From contig WJXW01000003.1 of the NCBI GenBank assembly GCA_015832175.1, forward strand, positions 2,976,001 through 3,040,000: a stretch of DNA of 64,000 nt. Direction: 5' to 3'. A program made the position numbers and the translations under genes. Shown here piece after piece: positions 21,641 through 31,372 of this stretch (positions are counted from its first letter, which is position 1; every line of letters starts with the position of its first letter). This DNA comes from Paraphaeosphaeria minitans (taxonomy: Eukaryota > Ascomycota > Dothideomycetes > Pleosporales > Didymosphaeriaceae). A model generated the notes under the pieces. The model was not told the origin of the DNA and made no database searches. It saw only the letters and a list, made by a program, of their open reading frames with translations.

Positions 21641-22639
21641 ATGAATGTCATCAACAGCAGCTTCGCACCCCCTCCGCATCTGCTACCCAACCGCCTGTCA
21701 CCCACCCGCAACAGTGCGTCTGCCGGCCCTCGCACCATATTGCTCCTTCAGCCCTACAGTGTCGCTAACGCTTCGTCTTTCTTAGTCCTTTCTCCCGCCA
21801 TGTCGAACCGAAAACGCAAAGCCGACGACGAAGGAAGTGGCGGCGATGACGACCGCATGTCTGCATCGCCTTCTGGCTCGCCAGCCATCCTGAACCGACC
21901 CCTCGCAAAGCACTCGACCAAGCGCATGCGGACCAACATCTCGGGCAGACCCCTGCCGCTGCAACGACTGCTCGAGACTCTGAGTGCCGACGATATGCGA
22001 AACATGCTACAGGCAATCTGCGACCAGCACCCAGACATTGGCAACAAGGTCCTGTCGACTGCGCCCCGGCCAAACATACAGTCAACGCTCGAAGTCCTCG
22101 CCAGGTACGAGTCACAGTTCCAGGCAGCCTTCCCCTTTGGCGGAAAGCCTTCGTCCGACTACGCATATAACCGGGTGCGCCACCAGCTTATCGAGCTCCT
22201 CGAAGCCTTGAAAGACTTTACACCTCACTTCCTCCCCCCTAACGAAACCCAACCCGCCACGTCGCTTGCCTTCCTGGACGGCGCCACCCAGTACATCCAC
22301 CACCTTCCTGATTGGGACACATATCAGCACAACCGGCATAAGGAGGAGGCGTACGAGGAGATGGCCAAAGCGTGGGCTGCCGTTTTCCGCGAGGCCGCAA
22401 AGAAGGCGGGCGGCATACAGCTCCAGTACGGTGGATGGGATGAGAAAATCGCTAAGCACAACGAGGTGTCTGGCGGTCGCATGCAAGAGGCAGTCAACGA
22501 GCTTCGCTCCAGTCTAGGCTGGTTGGGTAACGAAGTGCAACAACCTGCTGCAGGCCAATATGGTAACATGTCTGTTAGGGACCAGCTCTTCAACGGAACA
22601 TACGGCATGGGGGCATCGGCTCGCATAGGTGCCTGGTAG
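21641..22639 (+). CDS. STS1: Nuclear proteasome tether Sts1/Cut8
   Basis: This protein tethers the 26S proteasome to the nucleus through importin and the nuclear envelope. Exons are 21641-21713 and 21786-22639, giving 308 residues. The start at 21641 gives the family-like N-terminus ending LLPNRLSPTRN, and splicing joins it to LSPAMSNRKRKADD, which carries the basic import signal (NRKRK). The Cut8 domain follows, with PLQRLLETLSADDMRNMLQA and the helical bundle around YAYNRVRHQLIELLEALKDF. The intron (72 bp, GTGCGT...CTTAG) is a multiple of three and contains no stop, so retention would give a longer protein. An upstream in-frame ATG at 21476 exists, but that segment is low complexity and probably 5' UTR. 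Confidence 0.9.
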   Translation: MNVINSSFAPPPHLLPNRLSPTRNSASAGPRTILLLQPYSVANASSFLVLSPAMSNRKRKADDEGSGGDDDRMSASPSGSPAILNRPLAKHSTKRMRTNISGRPLPLQRLLETLSADDMRNMLQAICDQHPDIGNKVLSTAPRPNIQSTLEVLARYESQFQAAFPFGGKPSSDYAYNRVRHQLIELLEALKDFTPHFLPPNETQPATSLAFLDGATQYIHHLPDWDTYQHNRHKEEAYEEMAKAWAAVFREAAKKAGGIQLQYGGWDEKIAKHNEVSGGRMQEAVNELRSSLGWLGNEVQQPAAGQYGNMSVRDQLFNGTYGMGASARIGAW

Positions 22640-23745
22640 ATGCTCAGCCATGGAGGATGGCAATGTTTCCGGTTTCTTTAGTCTGTCGATCTACGATACC
22701 CTGCTTTGCAAGACACCACGTTGGCACCAACACCACCGCTGTCACTGCGACCAATGCCGCGCAAGAAGCGCATGTTCTGGGGGTTCAGGGATGATGTACC
22801 GGGTCAATGCTATAGGGAGGAAGGTTCACGATAACGACTTGGCATATGCATAGCGTCTGCATGGGCTCTTGTCTGCTTTTACACACACGACACACGGCGA
22901 GGCCCGTCTTCTGTCTTTCATTTGTTCGACGGCGTTACCGGGTTGGGCTTCATCTGCAATTCGCTTGCCGCGGCAGCGTAATGTCTTTCTCTAGTACAAG
23001 TTGAGGCACGAGTTTTCGGTTGATATCTAGTTTGTTTTTCTGGGAGGCATGGTTGCTCTCTCTATCTGTGAATACACTTGCTTATGCTCCCACTGCATAC
23101 TCTACATTCTCCCCATGTTTGCTCCTCGTGGAACCTACCGCTGGACTAGCATTTATGATGGTCGGCTTCGTGATTCCGTTGAAAACCATGTATAGATTCT
23201 GTAATGGATTCTACTCAAGACGTTGGTGCAAAAGCTGGCTACTAGGTACGCGCGCAGCCGTGAGGGGAGTCCGCGTCTCACCAATTCACTGGATTGGGAA
23301 ATCACCATCGGCAAGCATGCTATTCGTTTTTCAACCCTTGCTTCCCCGGCCAAAGTCGAGTCGCATATCATTTGTATTTCGATCGTGAATTTCGGTTCCC
23401 CGTATGCTCTACACAGAAATCAACTATGAGAACTGTTGAATGGTCCTGGTCCGTATTGGGAAGCCACGTGACCGCGCCGCCGCCGTATGACCGACTGTTG
23501 CACACGCCGCGCTTGCTTTCACTGGTCGTACAAGGCGCGTGCAGCTTGGCTCCGCGTCTGCGCCACCCTTTCGTTCCACTTCACATTCACTCGCAGCAGT
23601 CACTGCGATTTCGTCGCCGCTGCCAAGCCGTCCGTTTCCATAAAAACCACAGCTTGACAACGGCAAGCCCTTATTACAATCACACTTTCCCTCGTCGTTG
23701 CTCTCGACTCCTGGCTTACAACTGAAAGAGATCGGCTAGGCGATC
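22640..23745. other. Intergenic region
   Basis: 3' flank of STS1 and promoter of the first DUF7918 gene. No gene can be supported; several overlapping open frames in 23290-23725 have no protein-like character. Confidence 0.5.
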
Positions 23746-24872
23746 ATGGCGGTCATCGAGGCGGTACCGTATGTCAGCGTTCAAGTTCTAGCGAACGGCA
23801 CCCCATTCCCAGAGTTTGACGACGATGATGACGCTGGCAACAACACAGCCAACTCCATTACGAAGTATATTGAAGTCACTACGGGAGAGGCCTTCTCAAT
23901 CCAGTATCGTACGAAGCCCGCGTTCGTACCGAAGCATAACTTCTCTGTCTCAATGTACGTTGATGGCAAATATGGGGATGGACACGTATTAAAGCAGCCA
24001 ACTTCGTTCGATCTACTGGCCTCAGGTATACGTTCGAAGGTTTAAGAGAGCGCACGAGCGCCGGGCACTTCTCAAGAAAGCTCATTTTCTCTGGAATCAC
24101 GACCAGTAAGTCTCACCCCCCTAGAGCGCTTCACTCGCTTACATATGACTAAGGTGATAGCTGTGTCGTGGCTGCTTCGGACGATCTCAAAAAGGCGCTC
24201 ACGCAGATCGGGACCATTTGCGTCAAGTTCTTCTGGATCTCCATACAAGGCACTTCAGCAAAGAAATTCCGAGCTAGCGCCTTTACAAAAGTAGGAGCAA
24301 TTCCTGAGAAGGCTCCGAAAGGTCGCGCAGTGTCCAACCAGACGGAGTGCGGACCACGGGAGGCCATTCAACCGTTCACTACGATAGCCACCAAGAACTT
24401 GCATGGTGGGAAGCCTTTTGCGGAGTTTCACTTCAAATACCGTTCGAGAAGTACGTCTACAGATACTCAGCGCTTCTCGCATTTCGCTAATCTGTTCCTT
24501 TCGCAGAGGACCTCAAAGCACTCCTCATCATTCCGAGAAGCCCGAGTCCGGTACCGCTCGATAATAGAGACATCGAAACTCTTTGAACGCTGAAGAGATG
24601 AGAGAGCTACTTAGGCGTCAGAAAGTGCGTTGCAAACTCCTTATCCTTGCCGATGGCGCTAATATTCTCCTCAGGATCGGCTGAAGGTTGCAACCCCGAC
24701 CAAGGCTGAGATGGTTGCCATCAAGAAAGAGCGCAAGAATCCGCGGAGCCAATTGCTGGAGGACGATGGAAGTGAAGATGACGACGAGGTTTCGTTCGTC
24801 TCGACTTCGAAACGTCGAAAGCTCGCAAGTACTGTCGATGCCAATGGAGTCGAAACCATTGATCTCACCTGA
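23746..24872 (+). pseudogene. DUF7918-type protein, first of a tandem pair, with two frame breaks
   Basis: The product would match the second gene of the pair (26121-27234): an N-terminal beta-rich domain of unknown function (MAVIEAVPYVSVQVLANGTP, then ITKYIEVTTGEAFSI), a middle part (GTICVKFFWI), a GGKPFAEFHFKYRS segment and a basic/acidic tail ending ETIDLT at 24872. Introns at 24106-24153 (48 bp), 24451-24506 (56 bp) and 24625-24674 (50 bp) have good borders and restore homology. Coding changes frame between about 24020 and 24040, and again near 24583 (between DNRDIETL and NAEEMRELLRRQK), with no plausible intron at either place. I therefore read it as a recently damaged paralog, or as two sequence errors. 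The molecular role of this fungal family is unknown. Confidence 0.6.
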
Positions 24873-26120
24873 GTTTATCAATACAGAACTTATTTTCACC
24901 ATCATATCACCCATGGTGGAGCTCAATGACGTCTTGTATCGCACTGCACCACGCTTTCATCATGTGGCGCGTTTAGGTGCAATGATGGATCTTGCTGATT
25001 GAAATACACGGAAGTGTTTATCGAGGTTATGGAGAATACGGAGACTAGTTCTTGACTATAAACGAGCTTTGATGTTAAAATTCCATACTACGGACTAAAT
25101 AATTGCTTTCGATTCAAGCATGTAATCTTGTACAAATCGCCTCGAGGCGAGTTATCTTTTCAACTGTGAGACGCATCGATCAAAAGCAAGCTCTTGGTGA
25201 CTGGGTGTTGATGAGACTAAAGCGAGCTTCATCTTGATTCTTTAAAATCTTCAACCGGCCTTCACTGTGATTTGATTAATCCTTCACTTGTTTTAATTGG
25301 TAGCCGTCCTTCTATCCAGACAAACCTATCAGACTCTCTCACTTCGCTGGGCCCGAGAGTGACGCTTCAAATTTCGAAACTTTATCCGTTTGTCCCTGCT
25401 TCCTCGTCCTCGTCCGTCTATTGAGTGGCACTGATCTCCGCGGCAAGCCAAAATGTACGAGTTGCAGTGGATGGGCACTCGACTGTGCAGCAAGAAGCTT
25501 CGCGCGATGCCGACCGCCAGCGACGAGGTGCTGTGGATCCCCACATGGCACTTGAAGATAAAGTTGCGACACATACTCGAAATCATACCGTAGGTATGAG
25601 TTGGCCCCCCTTAGAAGAAAGGGCATTTGCGTCAGACTGGTGGGCCGGGATCTATGCGAGGCTGCAGATATATGCATTCCATATGCTACGAAACATTCCA
25701 AGGTCAAGCGAGTCGAATTTGGGAGCAATTCAGTTCAATATTGCCGAATTCAATCTTCCGTCCTGTTGCAAAAGCATTTCGAGCCATTGAGACCAAACTA
25801 TATGCTCCTCTCCATCCAGCCTTCGAAACTCTGCGCATTTAATGATCTCTCAAAGATTCAGCAGATTTGGCGCTGGGGTGGAAATTGCGGTGTTTCGTGT
25901 CCGCTGTTTGAGGCCAGTGTGCACCTTCCTGCTTCACCAGACAAACGCTCGTCTCTCACTTTCCCCTTCACCGCTAATGTTGCACCGTGTCACCCTCATG
26001 AATATGGCGCCCCACTTTCCAGCTTACTCCTACTTACCCCTCTCCCCTTCGTCCCAATATACCCCACTCTTTCTTTCATGCGCGATCGCAGCCGCGGCGA
26101 GTCACGCGTAACCGTTCAAG
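24873..26120. other. Intergenic region between the DUF7918 paralogs
   Basis: No gene can be supported. A short frame at 25453-25593 (46 codons, beginning MYELQWMGTRL) ends next to a GTAGGT donor-like site, but lacks further support. Confidence 0.45.
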
Positions 26121-27234
26121 ATGCCAAAACATGCCACTATACCTGGCTTGGAAGCATTCATCATGATCAACGGGCAGTCATGCAAAGAGCACGACGACCG
26201 CACACCCGTGGCCAGTAACTGTACGGAGCGCTACATTGAGGCACAATCTGGCGCGACATTCGAAATCCACCTCCGTTTCACTCGACCGTTTACCAATGAT
26301 CAAAATGTGTCTGTGATTGTCACCATAGATGGCAAAGACCTGGATGAGCTAGTCAATCGTCAATCAGAACTGTATGAAAAAGAAGGCCATGTTAGCAAAG
26401 GACCGATCTCGAAGGCTGGAGAGAATTTTTGGCAGCAGAAGTATCGGTTCGCAAAGCTCGACATTAGTGAGTGAATCACTTTCCTTAGATGCACGTCTGA
26501 CTGAAAGGAAGCAGAAGAAGAGGTACCCACGGCAGAGATCAACGTACAGAAGGAGCAGCTGGTAAACACAGGCACCATCTCGCTTCATTTCTATCACATC
26601 GAAACTCCAAGTCCGAACAAGAATTTCCAAATTGCAGAGCGAGACGTTCCAGACCCGGGTCCTGTCCATGAGAAGGCCCTCAAGGGTGGCGCACTATCGC
26701 ACACACTCAGGTATGTCTCGCGTTGAGTGCCGGTTCGATTCAGCTCCAAGTGGCCGCTGACCAATGACCATAGTCTCGATGAAGCCGAACCCAGTGAGGA
26801 GATTGAGTACTTAGATGCAGAATATGTCGACAATGGAGAGGCGTTTGCCGTCTTCCACTTCTATTATCGCTCGCTGAGTAAGTCTCCCTGCCCGAGTAGT
26901 ACCTACTAGTCAATCTAAACTTTCAATAGAGGCCCTCAAGGAGTTGCACCTCATCAGGCACAGTCCCGAGCTGATCGACTTGATGGAATGCGATGACGAT
27001 GTGCTCCTAAACTCTAGCCCAGAACAGCTTCGGCGTATGTTCGCCCACTGGAAGCACCAAGAAGAGGACCGTCAACGACTCAAGCGTGAGCGGTCTGATT
27101 CGGAGACTGTGATGGGAGATGACGAGGTGCGCGGAGACGAGGATATCGAGTTGCTCGGCGCCATAGATTTGAGGAAGGAGCGACGCAAACGACGCAAACC
27201 CTCACAGAAAGACGAAGTCATTGTGATCGGTTGA
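26121..27234 (+). CDS. DUF7918-type protein, intact second copy of a tandem pair
   Basis: This is a fungal protein of unknown function. Exons are 26121-26466, 26515-26710, 26774-26877 and 26930-27234 (introns of 48, 63 and 52 bp), giving 316 residues. All junctions keep frame. The beta-rich N-terminal domain (VTIDGKDLDELV, ENFWQQKYRFAKLDI) is followed by GTISLHFYHIETPSP, then AFAVFHFYYRSLKALKELHL. The C-terminus mixes acidic and basic clusters (RQRLKRERSDSE, RKERRKRRKPSQKDE), suggesting a nuclear protein. The same domain order is seen in the damaged copy 1.2 kb upstream, so the two arose by tandem duplication, now strongly diverged. The assignment to DUF7918 rests on remembered family features (xVDGK, FxFxYRS, xRELLRRQ) and is likely but not certain. 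Confidence 0.75.
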
Positions 27235-28093
27235 GGAATTTGCCTTGATCGACGCAGGTACAACCACTGCATAAGCGGGCGATGTTACCGTCCTGGATAC
27301 TATGCAGCAGCGTACCGGCAGAACAGTTCTTGCACTAGGTAGTTCGAAGTCTGGCATAGTACTGCAAGTACTGATTGGAGGACTTAGTTGGAGCGGAAGG
27401 AAGATTGGCGATTCTCTCGCAACGATCAGGTCTGGCGCGGACAAGTCTTTTCCTTCTTTGTTTTAGCGCATACATAGCTATTGCGCTGGGTTTGCCGTTG
27501 AGACCTTTGGTAGAGCGACAGCAACAATGAGATAGGCTTTCTCATCCAGGGAGGAATCCTTCGCCCTATCTTAGGAAGGTTGTCAATGCAAATACGGCTT
27601 TTTCACACGCTGGCTTGTGCATGGACTTGTCGCTCTTCGATCTCCATGTCCTGTGGGTGCGTGTGTACAGTGCCAGGACAAAAGTTTAGGTAGATGGTGC
27701 GTTGGTCGCCTTAGGGTAACATAGAGTACTGGGATCTGTGCCCAATTACTGCGGTATACGTACCTATGGGTTCTACGCACGTTCGAGAGTCTTTGAGTCT
27801 AGCGACTGCATGGATGACTCTTTTCCCGAACTGCGGAAAGTTGCGTGGTGCGGAATATTACCTATAGGTAGATAGGTACAAGGGGAATCTTGGAAAACAT
27901 CTGAAGCGTGACCTCGGCAATGAGGTCACCCCTGGCGGCGGCGTGTGCTAGACTAGTAGGTAGGTACCCCAGCTCAGCTCAACTTCCCCAGCACCCACGC
28001 CTGCCCCACTCATCCTCGCCAGCTGCCAGAGCTCCCATTACTCAGACCCAAACAATGCCGCCCGATTTCTCATAGTACTCAATCGCGCACATA
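27235..28093. other. Intergenic region
   Basis: No gene can be supported. It contains TAGGTAGG-like microsatellite pieces near 27863-27880 and 27955-27970, and the promoter of MCT1. Confidence 0.5.
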
Positions 28094-29382
28094 ATGTCTG
28101 GAACATTTGGCCCTGCCAAGAGGCTCTCCTCGGCTGCGATGCGATGTCCTCATGGCGGAACACTGCGCGCAGGCGGAAGAGCGCGGCGATGGCTGAGCAG
28201 CACGCAGACTCCCACCAAGAGACCCAAGACGGCCATCTTCTTCCCTGGTATGCTTCATACGAGCACTGTGATCTACAACATGCCACCTTTTCAACATGCT
28301 AACAAACACCAGGTCAAGGCGTCCAGCGCGTCGGAATGATCACACCCTGGCTCGAAGCCTTCCCTCGCACCGCAAAGCCCATCCTCGATGAGATCGATGC
28401 TACCCTCAACGTACCCCTCACCAAGATCATCGAGAGCGGCACCAACACCGAGCTAAACCTCACCCACAACTCGCAGCCCGCCATCATGGCCACCTCGATC
28501 CTCATCCTGCGCATTCTCGAGCAGGAATTTGGCTTCAAGACTAGCCAACGGGTGGACATCACACTGGGCCACTCGCTCGGCGAGTTCGCGGCTCTGGTAT
28601 CTGGCGATTACCTCACATTCCAGGATGCGCTACGCATGGTGCGGAAGCGCGCAGAGGTCATGCTGCGCTGCACCAGAGAGGCCGTCGAGCAAGAGGGCGG
28701 CGATTTTGGCATGATCGCGCTCGTCTGTGAGTCCGAAGCCCACATGAAGGCCCTGGTCGCCGGCCTCCGCGAATTCCTCGAGCTGTCGTCGCCCAATTAC
28801 AAGAACGACTCCAACGACGACGTCCCGGCTGTCGAGCAGGTTCTCATCGCCAACATCAATAGCAAGAACCAGATTGTCCTGAGCGGGAGAATCGAGAGGA
28901 TTCAGACGCTGTTGACGAATCTGCGGCAGTTTGGAGGGCACGATCCGCGAGCAGTGCGTCTGAAGAGCGACTCACCGTTTCACAGCCCGTTGATGAAGCC
29001 AGCGCAAGAGGCGATGAAATGGATACTCCATAAAGAGAAGCCGGACGGGAGCGATGTTGTGACATGGCCGGGCATCATGCCTTGCATCTCGAACGTCTCC
29101 GGCAGACCATTCCAGAGCAAGGATCAGCTAAAGGACTTGTTGTCAAGAAGTTGCGTGGAGACGGTACAATGGTGGCGCTCGATCAAGTACTTGCACGAAG
29201 AAGAAAAGGTGAAGAGGTACATTGGCATCGGGCCTGGCAAGGTAGGAAGAAACTTGGTTGGAAAAGAGGTCGGTATGAAGGGTGCCGTCAAGGGCGGTGG
29301 CGTTTGGGGCATCACGATCCCACAAGACATGGAAGAGGTGGTGAAAGCACTAGACGACACGGAGATATGCGAAGACGAGTGA
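28094..29382 (+). CDS. MCT1: Mitochondrial malonyl-CoA:acyl-carrier-protein transacylase
   Basis: This enzyme loads malonate onto mitochondrial ACP for type II fatty acid synthesis, the route to octanoate and lipoic acid. Exons are 28094-28247 and 28313-29382, with a 65-bp intron carrying a GCTAAC branch site, giving 407 residues. The Arg/Ser-rich N-terminus is a likely mitochondrial presequence. Splicing creates the conserved FFPGQGVQRVGM motif. The catalytic Ser139 sits in GHSLGEF and the catalytic His275 in SDSPFHSPLM. The nucleophile elbow and the small ferredoxin-like subdomain are complete. The discrete single-domain size separates it from FAS- or PKS-embedded transferases. Convergent with the SDR gene, whose stop is 160 bp away. 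Confidence 0.93.
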
Positions 29383-29542
29383 AAGACTGGGTCAACAGTT
29401 GCCCACGGCTATGCAGACTGGCTCGAAAGAGGGCAACCGATGACAAAACACGTCCAGGATGGTGTATGTCACATGTGTGTATCTGCTGCACCCAACATAC
29501 ACCAGACAGGCGATACACCACGGTCTTGCGAGGAGAAATATA

Positions 29543-30741
29543 CTACGTGCCCTGCACGTTGAGTCCCGCATCGACCTGGATCCTCGCGCCCGTAATACTC
29601 GTATTCTTCGCCAACATGATGAACGCATCCGCGCAGTCCTGGAGGCCCGTCTCATGCTTGAGCGCAGCCGTATCCTTCGCCCACTGGATCTTCTCATCCG
29701 AGTACTTTCTACCCTGCACCCGCGCGTTAGCTTGCTCTCGCTCAAACCAAAAAAAGACCGACTCACCCATTCCGTAAGCAACAGCCCAGGCAATACTGTG
29801 TTCACGCGTATTTTTGGGCCCTGCGTCGCGCCGAGGCACTTGATGAGCTGTAGCTGCGCCGCCTTGGTCACGGCATACGGCATCGAAGAGCCGGACTGCG
29901 ACACCGCGGCGATGGAGCCGCTGCTGATGAAGGCGCCGCCGTCTGGATTGGATCCAAACGTCGGCTTTGCGGCTTTGAGGAGGGCGAGGGGTGCTTTGAC
30001 GTTGGCGGCCCAGCACTGGGGGGTTAATTGCGGTCGGTAAGATTGACGAGGGCGATGTTGTGTGAAATGGAGAGGATGGAGGATGAAGCAAAAGAACGTA
30101 CCTTGTCCCACTCATCCTCCGTCATTGAATCCAGATCTGCAAAGTCGCTGAATCTCGTCCATCCCTATGCTCTTAGTATGTGCTTGCCCCTTTACGAGAA
30201 CCCTATACCCACCGCGTTCGAAATCACTACGTCAATCCCGCCAAGCTGCTTGATCGTCTCCTCTACCACTCTCCTGCACTCGGATGTATCGCACATGTCC
30301 TATTCCAGTCAGCCCAGCCCAGCCCAGCCCAGCCCATCACATATCCCGTCACCTCCCCTCGACGCGTCGGAAAAGCCGCCGACGCCAAGGCGAAAGGCAA
30401 GCATGGATGGGAGGGTTCACATACACCCTTGATCGCCACCGCCTTGACGCCCTGCTCCTCACACGCCTGGACCACATCCTGCGCGGGTTGCACCCGGTTG
30501 AAGTAGTTGACCGCGACGTTGGCGCCTTCCTTGGCGAAGGAGATGCTTATGACCTCGCCGAGGCCGCTGTGGAGTCGTCAGCGGTATGGTAGGGCTGTTG
30601 GATTGTCGGCGGCCGTAGATGTGATGGGATGTTAAAGCTAAGGTGGGCGATGGGGAAGCAGTAGGTAGGTAGGTAGGTACGGAAAGCTTACGCTGAGCCG
30701 CCCGTGACGAGTACATTTCTGCCTTGGAGGCTATACGGCAT
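29543..30741 (-). CDS. Short-chain dehydrogenase/reductase
   Basis: This is an NAD(P)-dependent oxidoreductase of the classical SDR type; the substrate is unknown. Exons are 30741-30692, 30566-30425, 30299-30213, 30164-30102, 30015-29767 and 29713-29543, giving 253 residues. The Rossmann motif is split by intron 1 (VLVTGGSA joined to GLGEVIS). The D-M/V pair comes next (GDMCD), then SNAGW in place of NNAG, catalytic Ser near 146-147 (SSGSIAAV) and Y161-x3-K165 (YAVTK). The C-terminus INxxxPG-type loop reads RVNTVLPGLLLTEW, and the end is GARIQVDAGLNVQG. Introns 1 and 2 are each 125 bp and carry tandem repeats, longer than the others. No peroxisomal signal. All splice phases agree, so the gene is probably functional. 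Confidence 0.88.
30310..30335. repeat. (CAGCC)n microsatellite in SDR intron 2
   Basis: Five tandem CAGCC units lie inside the second intron, close to its acceptor on the minus strand. Confidence 0.85.
30660..30680. repeat. (TAGG)n microsatellite in SDR intron 1
   Basis: Five tandem TAGG units lie just inside the first intron. Confidence 0.85.
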
Positions 30742-31372
30742 GGCCAATCTGTGGGTATATGACGGCAGTTGCGGATGATGGATACGGCAAGGGAAGTGGG
30801 AGTATTCCAGACGAGAATTCAAATGTTATTTTGAGGCAAGATGCGGCGATGTTGTGTTGTTGTTGACAGTACAGAGTCGATGTGGGGCATAGCAGCTTAC
30901 AGTGGATGGCGGGGGTGTGCTACCTACCGTTGCGAGCCGCACCAAAAGAAGCAAGAGTCACCTCGGCAATGTAGCACTCTCCAGATATCATGAACTATCA
31001 ACCATCAATTCGGGGACTGTTCTCCAGTCCTGATGTGATGTTGCATATCCATATAGCCTGTAGGGACGTTTGGATGTGTCCACAAAACATCACAGTTTAC
31101 GTCGGGCGGGCCGAGGAAATCGGCTCTCCCGATGAGGCTGGCAAAATTCCGAGTAGGAAAGCTGTGTATCCATTCTCGTTGCCGACAATTGTCCAATGGC
31201 GGCAACGCCCTATCTATTGATGTCTACCTCCCCGCAAAGGCTCTACACAACACGAAATTGCAACATCAAGGCCGGAGATCGGTCAGTATCTGTTCCTCAT
31301 CATCACATTCACCATCGTTTGGGTATCCGTTTCCGGGAGATACTCGTCTGGCGCAAGGTCGATCAGCGCATC
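30742..31372. other. Intergenic region between SDR start and MED5 end
   Basis: No gene can be supported. It contains the SDR promoter and the MED5 3' UTR. Confidence 0.5.

Noticed and set aside
23294..23725. A 143-codon plus-strand open frame before the first DUF7918 gene
   Set aside because: His/Ser/Arg-rich composition typical of a pyrimidine-rich 5' leader; no protein features.
25601..26218. A 205-codon plus-strand open frame overlapping the start of the second DUF7918 gene
   Set aside because: It overlaps the true first exon in another frame and has no domain or start context.
26727..26745. GGTTCGATTC resembles a tRNA B box
   Set aside because: It lies inside a short intron of the second DUF7918 gene, with no surrounding cloverleaf.
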